From NCBI GenBank assembly GCA_030737835.1, contig JAUJYN010000020.1, positions 496,001-560,000 of the forward strand: a DNA stretch of 64,000 nt. The letters are read 5' to 3'. Under the pieces are notes generated by a model, which had not been told where the DNA came from, did not search any database, and was given only the letters and a program-made list of their open reading frames with translations. This document shows, piece by piece, positions 12,101-24,100 of the stretch; within the stretch, counting starts at the first letter, position 1; every line of letters starts with the position of its first letter. Both the position numbers and the translations under genes were made by a program. The DNA is from Acorus gramineus. Taxonomy: Eukaryota; Streptophyta; Magnoliopsida; Acorales; Acoraceae.

Positions 12101-15100
12101 CCAAAGGTAAATGAATCATCTCAACGCAACACTAGAAACATTGCTATTGTTCCTATGAAGGATAAGAAATCTCCCAAAGCTTTAAAAGTGGAGGGACACT
12201 CTTTTCTTTCCATTAAGGATTTTGTGAAAGAATCAATAGATGAAGAACAACATGAGGAGTCCAATGCAAAGTTTAGAGCAACGAAAATTGACAAGCGACA
12301 CTTTAAAACATTCAAAGAGGAGGATATAGCAATGGCTATGAACTTGAGGACAAGTTCTCTACAAGTGGAGGGGACTGATGCAAGATGATTTAACAAGAAA
12401 ATCAACCATTATTGGGGAAGGAAAGTTAAAAAAAAGGAAACAATTAATGTGATGTAAAAAAGAAAACAATTAATGCTCATAATTAGGAGAATCAAATTTA
12501 CATTGATTTCTCCATGATTATGAATCTATTTTGAATATTTTCAGTCACATTTAATTACTTATTAATTGTGTATTAATTTAGGAGCAATATATAATATTTT
12601 AGGAGCTATTTTAGTAAGTTTTAATGGTGTTTTAGTGGCTCCATTATAGGGATCCGAATTTCTGTATTTTTCTTTTTTTTCCTTAGGTTTTCTTTGCTTT
12701 GCAAGTCACATCACCCTATTTAATCATGTCAAGGGGTTGTGCAAATAATCAATTAATAATATTTTGAGTTTTCTAATTATTTTGAGAGTTGTTTCTTTTA
12801 TTCCTTCTTCCGTCCTACAGAAAGAATTTTACGGAGTCGACGTTATTCGTCTTCGTCTTGTCTCTCGCAGCATTTCGCGTTTCCAACTACGTCAATAACA
12901 TACAAACAAAATAAGATCTGAGGATACAAATCATCAAGCTTACTTAACTACAAACTTAGTGATGTGTGCCAATGTTCAACATGACTGCAAGGTAAGACTA
13001 TCTGTACATATAACACCACTTATCGCTGCATATATCATGGGAATTATTTCACATCCCCTACTAATAATTCACCCGTCAAGTAGGCTAGTTCCACTTGCAG
13101 AGTGTTGACTCACTTGTAATGAAAGCGTCTTCCAACAAAAGAGAGTATTGGAAAAACACATGGGCGATGTTATCATCTCTTCTTAGAGATTGGATGGCTA
13201 TCATTTTGGTAGAAGGTTCTCCTTCTACCATTATGGGGTCTTCGTGGCTCGGGAGGTGATATTTGAGTGCTTGTTGTTGAGGTCTCCCCCCCCCCCTCTC
13301 TTCCTTCCTTCTCTTTTACTTTTTATTGTATGGAGATCCCCCATCTCCTTCTATCCAGGGGTTTCTTTTGAATAAGATTTTCCTATCGTTCTTCCAAAAA
13401 AAAAATGATATCATAGGTAATTTTTTAACCAAAACAGTTAGGCTAGCTATCTATTTTTGTTGTTTTTGTTAGTCCCAAAATTATGTTTATATTGGCATAT
13501 TCCTGAGACAAGACAAACATACGAGTCAATACAATTTGCTTTCAATCATTATGCTATGGGTTCAAGACCCTTCATATTACAAGTTGTTTTTTAAAAGTTG
13601 GAAGTTCTGTTAAGCATGTAACAAGGGGGGTCATTATGATGAATGGACTCACAGATTTTGGATCAAATGACATGCCCGACAGTGTTCCACCCACAATCTT
13701 AAAAGAAACCTGCCAGAAGAAAAAAAATATTTTTATACATACAAGAAAACCAAAAGAGAAGAAACAGAAAGACAATGTACCAAGGATAAAAGGGGATCAC
13801 TAAACCAAAAGTCCAAAAGAAAACATGATTCCAAGCATCAAAAATCAATCAAGTTCCAAAAATGTTGTTCATGAAGAATGAAGTACAAGGATCAAAATTA
13901 TTGTACAACTTAACCTTTAGGCATATAAACTGATATTTATTAGAAGGTCCCTACTGGAGTGAGCATTTTGCAATTCTCTCCTAAGGAAATATACATTTTC
14001 AAGTTGCACGAGCTACACATGCAGACGCCTAATTTCTGAAAAGTAGAAAAGGAAACTATTATTTTTCTTGTTTTATTTAGAAGTAATGCCTGAGCTAGTT
14101 CACTATCCCATGTTTTAAACTAAGAGAAATATACAACATTTTTCTTCACATAATATTTACCTTTTATAGCAAAGTAGATAACGGCAATAGCATGTATTTC
14201 AATGTATCCCCATTTCTTTCTATAGTTGTATGCTGCAGTTTGTTTATGTATATAGATAGTGCATGTGCTGTACGACATCAATTTATGGCTTGCTAGCACG
14301 CAAACTAGCAAGGAAATTGCAGGTCCACATAAAATTTAAAAAAATGTCTAACTAATGCAACAAATAAGTAAAAGCAAAGAGAGGCAACAAACAATCTGAA
14401 GAAAGTGTTATTAAGCAACAATATCAATATGTCCCTTCATCCTAGTGATATATAAGCTCTTAAAGAACCTTCATGTCATTAGTCCTGTCTCTACAACAAA
14501 AAATATATGAACCAACAAGCCTCCATAAATGGTACCATTTTAAAATCCAGCAACTCCTATTTACTGCACATGGGTACTGATCGAATGATGTGTCATTTGC
14601 ACAACTAAAGTGAATGGATGAAAAATGAACTTACTTTAGCATAGTTGTATGCTTGCCAGCAAAATGGTTCCTCCAGATCAACTGCCGGGAGGTCCTTGTT
14701 CAGTTTTTCCATTAAGAACTCCTCTATATTGTTCATGTTATAAGAACTTTCAGTTTCAGTGTCACTGTCTTCATCAACCAGACTTCTTTGAACAGACGTA
14801 GAAAAGGAGGGTACCCTGTTGATTTGTCTTGGTGCAAATCTGATGGTTCCAGGAAAAGTTGCCTCTACACTTTTCCCAGCAACACCTTTGCCACTTGCAA
14901 TAATTTTCCATTCAACAGAATGTTCCGAGGTTGATATTGTCCCAACAGAAGGATTTCCATCAAATGATATGACTCTTCTCCTAGGGAAGGGCATAGTTAC
15001 AGTACAGTACTCCATAGTCAAAGGAGCCTTGTAACCTTCCATTAACCGCAGCCTGAATAGAAAAGCCCCTTCGTCTTCCGAAACCATTGACAATTGATAG

Positions 15101-18100
15101 AAGCCTTTCACAGGGGGGCCAAGGGTACAGAAAGCTTGATAATGCATTAGAACAAAATTTCCAAGCGGTGGTGAGAAGATCAGAGATTGTTTATCTATAT
15201 CTTGTTCTGGTACTTGAGCACATGGATGAAATGATAAAACCTCAATATGAGCAGAGGTCAACCCAGTTGTGGGGAATGACACGTCAGGCAATCCTTCTAA
15301 TTCTGCCCTGCAATTTATTTGGCCTGAAATTGATAAGGTATCTGGGATATCATCACGATCATACATTGCTGCATAAACTACTTCATGAATAGTAAACAGC
15401 ATTCTCTGTTTCCCTTTGTAGAGATATGGCTTCCATGCAGGTTGTTTAATATCTGCAGGTGGTACATCTGGTGTAGGAAAACCTGTAGCCTTGATGGCAG
15501 ATATGTTGAAATAATTGAGGTCCAAAGGTGTTCCTGTAGGATCATGATTAGGCTCTCATCAAATGGTATGCATACATGGTTTTAAAAAAATAAATAAATA
15601 AAGGAAAAAGAATGGAAAAGAAGACACTGGATATATCATTAAAAAAATACCAACCAAAGGGCATAGAACTGCTAATGAAAGTTCGAAGTGAATCTTTGTC
15701 AATGGGCCTTGAAGTGCTCTTTTGAGCATCTGATATAACAGAACCAGTTGCAGTCATCCCTGGAGTAGTAGATGCAGCAACAGGAGCAGCAACTGGTTTT
15801 GCCCGAGCAGAAATGCTTGATATTCCTATACTACCAGTCAATGAATCCAGTAATCCTCCGACTGATGGAGATGAACTTGAGACTACCTCAGGATCTACCA
15901 TGTCACCAGTAATTATGTCACCAATAATGTGTGCCACCATGAATGCCCTGAAAGATGACAACCAAGATATTACAAACGAAGTATTCATCTATCAACAAAG
16001 TGCAATTTATATGAATCAACCTACACCATATAGAGATAAAATATTTTATAGTTTAATTTATTCCATTACCCATGGTTCAGAACACCTGGACTTTGCAGAA
16101 ACAATATAATTAAATAAATATGAATCATATGGGGAGGATATAAAATTACTGAAGTAACTATCTGTTGAAAAGAGGCTGTCAACTTGAGCAGAGATTTCCA
16201 TTCTGCATAGACATAATATGTGCATAGTAACACTTGAAAAATGCATTGATAAAAAAAAAATGTTCATCTAAATGGAGAGCAGAAATTTGCACCAAAATGG
16301 ACTAGTATTATTATTTCTTATAATGCTTGGTGACCAACATTGTGGCCTATGTCATCATTGGTAAGGATACAAGGTTTTCCTTCTTAGAAACCATATATAT
16401 GCATTAAAACTACAATCTTAGGTAGATAAAATGCTTAAGATATTTCTACAGACTAAAACAACAAAGGCAGGTAAAAGCATCATAAACCCCAGAATGTAAC
16501 AACTTGACATCTCAACTGCATATTAATTTCTGACTTCAAAGAAGTTGAGAATCGATAATGTTAGTATAGACTCACAAGGTGATATTTCAGTTAACTAGGT
16601 GCATGCCAAATGATTGAAGGGAAAGGCTGCAGACAAAATGCAACGGATTTGACTACGCTGTAGGTAATGTATGTGTAACAAGGTTAATTCTTAACCATCA
16701 ATAATATAATGAGGACAGAAGGAAAAAAAAAACAGAAAATGCACCCAACGGCAAATAATGAGTATCAATTTCTATATTTTGGAGACATCTCCAACATTAC
16801 TATGATACCAGTGCCATTCTCCTCAAACATCACAATATTTTGGAGGTCTTATATCCTACATATTTATATCTGTGTTTCAGAATGGACGTGTGTCCATATC
16901 TTCAAGCATAAACCCGATTATGTTATCAAGAAAAGTCATACAAATAATGATCATGAGTAGTGAAACTGGAATTTTATACTCGTGGTAGCCCAGTTGTACA
17001 CTAGTACTTAGATACACATTTCCAAATAAATTCAAGTTTCTAATTTCATTGTACTTCCTAGTCAATGTAGCACCCAAAAGGCTTGGAGCGCCACCTTATT
17101 GTCTTTGCAGAAGCCTTTTTTTCCAAAAAGAGATATAGGAGTATCTTACTAAATGAAACCACGGATAGAAGAAGACGAAGGATCTGCTTACAATAGAAGC
17201 GATAGAAGAGAGAAAAAATAGTAAAAACGTACTTCCTAGTCAATGTAGCACCCAAAAGGCTTGGAGCGCCACCTTATTGTCTTTGCAGAAGCCTTTTTTT
17301 CCAAAAAGAGATATAGGAGTATCTTACTAAATGAAACCACGGATAGAAGAAGACGAAGGATCTGCTTACAATAGAAGCGATAGAAGAGAGAAAAAATAGT
17401 AAAAACAAAGTGTAGCCAAAGGAAGGGGAAGACCCAACATAGATGGACCCAAGCTTCACCTCCTCAATCAAATATTCCCCATAATTGTGGAAAGCGTTTA
17501 CACCTCCAAAATAATTGCAACCAAATCTCTAAGAAGAGAGGAAAATTCCTCCCATGTGTAATACCCTATATAATCTCTTATATAGGAAGACCCCCTCATT
17601 TCGAATGAGCCAAAAACAACTACACACCGCCTGTGAAACCAACCATTGGAATATGGAAACATTACTACGATAGCCACATTTGCATCTTTTCCAAAACCAC
17701 CATTCCTTTAGGATCATGGAAGAAGCAAGATGAACGTAGATCTTCACCCACCTTCTCCCAAATCTTCACGCTAAAGAGGCATTTGCAAAAGCCTAAACTT
17801 TAGGGCCTTCTTTTGAGGCAATAAGGGCAAATATTTCGATTTGTTATTCGAAAATAGAAGACTCAAAATACATCACATGAAGCCATTTTTGAAAATTATA
17901 AATATGCTCATTTTACCTCATTTTTTTCATTATCTAACACCAAAACTCATTGCTTAGGCATTTGGAAAGAAGGTAGACATTATCACATTACATTAAATAA
18001 GGTAGTACAATGTCAAAATAACAAAGCTTATAGAAATAACGAAAACATGAAAACAAAAATAGCGCAGGAGAGATCTATTGATTCCCGAAGCCATCACCAC

Positions 18101-21100
18101 CCAGCAGATTACACTTGAACCTTACTTTTAATAGTACTGGTTATTCCAAGAAAATATTTCAACAGATTACCAGATGAAGATTGCTTGACCCAGAGAGAAT
18201 CTTTCCAACCAATAACTTTTGGGATTACAAGCGTCTATAGAATTCACATGAATAATACTATTTGAATTTTTCAACAAAAAGCATAACCCCATGAAAGACC
18301 GGACCGGATCCTCTACTCTTATTTCCTAGTTGTGATCTTGCTGTGCTTTCATTTCTACCTGCCACGTTTCATGGAGAAGATCAAATAGTTAAAAACGATT
18401 TGCATTTATTTGGTGAACCCGTAACATACAAGAACACAAATCATTTGCATTTATTTGGTGGACCTCACAACAAACAACTTTTTACTTTCTTTCTTGTTTG
18501 CCGACCTGGGTAACAATAGTGATTCTATGTAATTTTTGGTGATTGGGTTTCCTGAAGAGGTTGTTTGATTTATTTATTTTTGTCAAATTTTTTCATTACA
18601 GAAGCCATTCCAAACTCTAGCAACCGTCACTGGCATCATCCAAGCTCCATTTGAAGAATAAGCTAATATTTAAAGGTATTATTCATCTTCTCCCCTAAAT
18701 TTTAAGCCCTAAGACCTAAAAAAATTATTTTGTTTGTGTGATGATCTAGTGAATAAAATCAAAAGTCTATAATTTCTACTTCCTCTGATCTTAGTAGTAA
18801 TTTTTATGTATAAGATTTGATACATTATTCTTATTGTATTTAGTATTTGTGATGAAATGGATCATTCTCATAATTTTTTTAAGTCATTTGAGATTTTCTT
18901 CATTTTTTCAGATAACGGGTGATTCATGGAAACTTATGAATGATATGGTGTTTGATTCTAAACAAGTTGCATATGATTTTTAAAATGAATATGCATGGAG
19001 AATGAGATTTAGCATTAGAAGACATACCCATAACAAGAATAAGCATACGAATGAAATTATTTCAAGAGTATTTGTTTGTTGTAAAGAGGGTTTTCAAGGT
19101 AGTGACAAGCGAGATCATTTGACCAAGAATAGCAGAGCAGTACAAGAACAGGTTATATGTTTTGATACCACCTATATAATTACTAAAATGTGATGTTTTC
19201 TATAAGGTGTCTTCATCTATATTTCTATTGAAATATTATGTTTTCATGTTCCAGTGATTATTATGGAGACCAATCTATGTAGTATGTTATGTATTTTGTT
19301 TTAACTTAAAATATGCAATTTGATTTTATTAAGTACTACAAATGTGATGTAACCCAATTGTTTCAATTGAAACATAGGCAAAACATCAAAAAAAAAATCT
19401 TGATTGATTGTTTTTTTTTTCAAAATTTAGGTTGTGTGAAACCTTTAAAAAAGGAACTGCATTTGGGGCTATATCTAATATTATCCTCTAAAAAACATCA
19501 TCTTTGAAGTTCATTGCATCTCCTATGAGGACTAAATCAAACAAATAAAACAAAAATAATTATTCGCAATGAAAAAAATTGACACAAAAAAATAAATCAA
19601 ACAACCCCTTCAAGAAACTCAATCACCAAAAATTACAAAGAATCGCTATTGTTACCCAAGCAAAAAGTTGTTTGGTTGTTTGTTGTGGGGTCCACCAAAT
19701 AAATGCAAATGGTTTTCAACCATTTGATCTTCTCCATGAAACGAGGCAGGCAACAAACGAAAGCACAGCAAGATCACAGCAGGGAAATAAGAGTAGAGGA
19801 TCGAATTCCAAAAAGACCTAGGTGAAATCAGACAGCTGATGGCGAGGACAATTTGAAAAACCAAGACAATTAGATTCCTCAATCAAAAGGGACAGAGCAT
19901 GAAGTTAAACAGGAAGAGGTTGTTCGAGTGGAGAAACAAGGGGAGGTTAAGCAAGAATAAGCACGGAATAGAAAAAATATGGTTGTTTGTTTAAGGGAAA
20001 TAAGGTGGTATTTGTATGCTGGAATAACTGAAAATAAAGGGGTATACCAATTCCATGTCTTCCTTGGAATTAGCATATTCCAACCATTGTAATAAGTGGG
20101 CCCCACATGGTTTTTTTCCCATTTGTTTGCCCATGTATGTCAGGGCTTTCATTAAACCACTGCGACAGTGTGAATTGTAGAGGGCAGCGACGATGCAGTA
20201 GCAGGTGGTGGTGGTGGCGGCAGTGGCCACCGCATTCGTAGCGAAATCATCATGGAGTTGTTCATTGTGGTTCTTGGGGTGGTGGTGGTGGCAGCAATGG
20301 TGGTTAAGGAGGTAACAAAATTGATGATGGAGATAGTGGTTCGTGTGGTCACAAAGCTTAGGTGGTGGTGGCAGCAATGGTGGTTGAGGAGGTGGGAAAG
20401 CTGATGGTGTTTGTGCGGTCACAACGCTGGGGGGGGGGGGGGGGGGGGTTACAGTTGTGGTGATGCAATTGCGGTGGTGGTGGCGGGGCCGCAAATGCGG
20501 TGGAGGCTGTTCAATGCACTATCCAGATATTAGAGGTGGTGGTGGTGGGTGAACTTGGTGGTGGAGAGGAGGCATAGGAGGTTCCTGGTGGAGACAGTTT
20601 GCATGGCGGTAGTGGAGTGGGTGGTGTTTGTCACCGGTGGTGGTGGTGATGGAACAGTGAATGGAAGGGATTTTATATGAGGGTAAAAATGTCAATTCAG
20701 AATCATAACCACTTATCCACATCTTACCCAACGATTTATCTAAATTCAACCAAACAACAAAAACCTCATTTTTAAGTTTCCCAACGAGAATAACTGAAAA
20801 CATAGCTAAACAAAAACCAACTTATTCCATTGGTATAGTTATTTGTTCCTAGAATAGTCTTAAACCCCATAATAGCTTATGTTTCAATCCAAACGGCACT
20901 GAAATATAATCCACACCTTTATCATGAGTTCAACATAACATTGCAGCTTCATAGGAAGAAATACACAGGTAAAAAAAATGTCGAAGAAATGCAAGCCCAG
21001 TTGTGAAATATATATGCATGGAAAAATATAAGCAGCTATGCATGGAAATGTCAATAAAAAAACTTACCATACCCTGTGATGCATGGAAGCTCCAGCAAAC

Positions 21101-24100
21101 GGGAAGACAGTGTACACTCCACACCGGCTGAATGTCCACAATCAGGACAGCTGCACATTCTTTCATATGCTTTTACATGACGAGGTTCCACCAAAGGTAA
21201 AACTAGAATGTGATAGTAACCCTTCGCATGCAAAACCATTGGCCATAACAAATACTTATCTCCTTCTCTATCGATGCAAAGAGAAATGACATGACGAGTA
21301 ATTGGATCATCAATCCAGGAATCTGAACCCGCAATTGACTGGAAGACACGTATGCCAAAACCCCGAGCAGAACCATCTCTGCAGAACAGTCAACCAGCTA
21401 TAATTATGTATTATACAGATCTATTTTACAATAAATAATGTATATAAATCATTAAAGGACATAATTACTATTCAGATTCCATACAAGAAATTAATAAAGC
21501 ATATGTTACAAATATCATTGCATATCCAGGAAGCATCTTTCATAAAACATGTAGTTTGTTGGCGTAGAAAGCCATGTTCATCATTCTGGCTGAATGAAAA
21601 AAATAAAACATTTTATATTAATAATAAGAAAGAAGAATGAAAAATAATTAAGGGAAATTGGGAACGCTCTAGGGAATGAATTAATTTCTCTATGGTGCAG
21701 AGGATGTGAGGGTTTTTCCACAAGAAAAATAAGAAGTGTGGCAAGAGCACGAGGGGATCATTTGCCCAAATCATTTCTCATGCTGTTTGCTATAGCATTT
21801 TGATTACTAAAACCAAGAAAGCATTCTATCAAAAAACAGCAACATGGAAACTGTATGGGATATGAATGTGCAGCTTCACAGCTTTGAGCACTCATATCAT
21901 ACAAGCAGGAACAGTGATCACCAGAAAGGACATTTTCTTTGGAGCAATTGCGTCTTATGTGGAGTAGTGACATCGCATTTTGGGGTCTTTAATGTGTGGG
22001 ATTTTCTGTTTGGGAAGAGGTCTTACATTTAGTAACCCATCATTTCTCCAAATAACAAAAATAGATAAACATGGATACCTGTGTGCAATAATCAACTTCT
22101 AATACAAAGATAACATCTCATAAATAGTATGAAAATTGTCATTTGGAAGATTTTGAGAAATCATAAAATCAATATCATGCCCCAAAATAATTAATGTCCT
22201 TTATGAAAAAAAGGCACCATATAAGATATGTTCATTTTTTTGGTAGGTAAAAGTTGAGACTCGAATGCATGACCTCTTGGTTGCAAATGTCCTTGACAAC
22301 CACACTGAGCTACGGGTCCAAGCCCCAAAAATAAATGCGTATTCTCATGCCTACTTCATAGCAAAAATAAATGTGTGTAACAGATATTAAGAATTAAACA
22401 AGAACATGATCAGAGGGTGAATACTCAAACTAGACAAAAATACTGTGATAATAAATTAATTTTATTGAAGCATATAACAAAAAAAAATGGATAAAACTCA
22501 TTACTTTGGTTCTACTAATATATGGACTCAGCCATGGTTAATGGAAAAATATTCTTATGACTAAATTATGGGACTAGTGGACAAATAATAGGAAACTTGT
22601 CATAATCAGTAGAGATCATAAAGGTGCCCAAATATCAGTATGAATTTTGTTGGCCATTCCCAACCTAATAAATACTGCCATCCACCCCTTCATGTATCAA
22701 GCCTCCTAAGAGTCTATGAACAACCAACCATATCCAACTACAACTAAAATCTTGGCGATTCTTTCCCAGCAGTGACATTTTGTTTTTGAATTATCGTTCT
22801 GAAAATTGGTTTGAATTGAGTAAACAATGATAAAGATCAACTTGAAATGATTTTGTTCTTGATTCAAATGAAAATGTGGTCCAATTATTTGCTTGATCAA
22901 AATTAACATATGAACCTTTTTTGGATGGGAAGAAAACAATAACTAGTTCCCCTATATTGACAATTGATTTTTTTTAATATTATTTGTCCATGTTTTCATC
23001 TCAGGTGGTTTTTATTTCACAGAAAGACAATCTGTGTGCAGAGGTCACGGACCCTCATATCATACCCCTATCAATATAGATATCCTTAATCGATATCTAT
23101 CGCATCCGTTAAACACATGCTCCAAATCTTTTGGTTTTGCACATTTTCAGCATGTGGACATTTACTTCATATACATACCAAATCCTTTACCAAATTTTGA
23201 TATCCCAAGCAGTTGATAAGTGAATATTACAAAGCGAGTTTAAGAATCACCAATTCTAAATTTTTAAGATCGACCATCACACAAGCATTTTATGTTGCAC
23301 TTTCTGTGTCTGACAACAAGAATAAAGCAATTGATAAATTTCTCTTCAATACAATCCTGCAATTAACAGTATCTTCCATATTATGACATTACTGGATAGG
23401 GTATATTCTATATGCTCATACATCTATCCTTCAACATCAAAAAGTGTTGCATGTGTGTATACAAACATATATATACATATACATGCATACATATGCATAT
23501 AAAATACATATACATACAGACATGCATTTATACATCTATATACATACATATAATATGTATACATGAACACAAACAAGCATACATATTTTAGTCTTAGCCT
23601 CAAAATTCCTTTATTGTCCAATATTATATATTTGTTATTTGTTAACAAATACCACAGTGAGTTGCTTGTTTACAAACATGATATATATTTAAGTTTCAAT
23701 AAAAACACATAAGATGAGATAAATATATATATAATATATATATCACATATCAAGAAGAACATCAGAAAGGGGGAGTCATTGCAGAATCAAATCTGAAGTC
23801 CTTCTCAGACTTAGATCTTTGGTTCTTAAAGCTCCTCTCAGCCCGGACCTTTCAAGCATTGCAGATCACTTTGGTTTTACTATTGAAGATGTTTCACCAG
23901 TCATCTCCCGTGTTTAATGGCTCCCTCCGGACCCTCTTTGGCTGAAGGCTAACTCCGATGGCTCCTTGACAGAGGATAGGGGTGGTTATGGAGCACTGAT
24001 CAGGGACAACAAAGGGAACTTCCTCATTGGCGTAGCTGGGCTGTGTAGACCTACATTAATTTGCTTGAGTTCCAAGGCATTCTTTCTGGACTGGAATTGG

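Larger units (their letters stand above)
10305..12894 (+). mobile_element. Gag-only Ty3/gypsy LTR retrotransposon (TR-GAG-like), with 5-bp TSD
   Basis: The 5' LTR is 10305-10822 and the 3' LTR 12376-12894, about 518 bp each; both begin TGATG and end GTCA. The target-site duplication ATAAC is at 10300-10304 and 12895-12899. A primer binding site TGGTATCAGAGC, complementary to initiator tRNA-Met, is at 10825-10836, two bases after the LTR. A purine-rich tract at 12363-12375 precedes the 3' LTR. The interior holds only a gag-like gene. Protease, reverse transcriptase, RNase H and integrase are missing, so mobilisation would need proteins from another element. It lies in intron 6 of AP5M, antisense to it, 44 bp from the start of exon 7. 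Confidence 0.92.

Noticed and set aside
14819..15392. Plus-strand ORFs over AP5M exon 5
   Set aside because: Antisense shadows of the conserved AP5M coding exon.
18308..19812. 9-bp target duplication for the MULE
   Set aside because: Bases just outside the two arms do not match, so I could not confirm the exact ends.
19991..20494. 167-aa His/Pro/Thr-rich ORF
   Set aside because: It is a translation of GGT/CCA repeats plus a G homopolymer; low complexity with no family match.
22240..22325. Functional tRNA gene
   Set aside because: A and B boxes exist but the arms do not form a proper cloverleaf and an A-run follows; better explained as a SINE.
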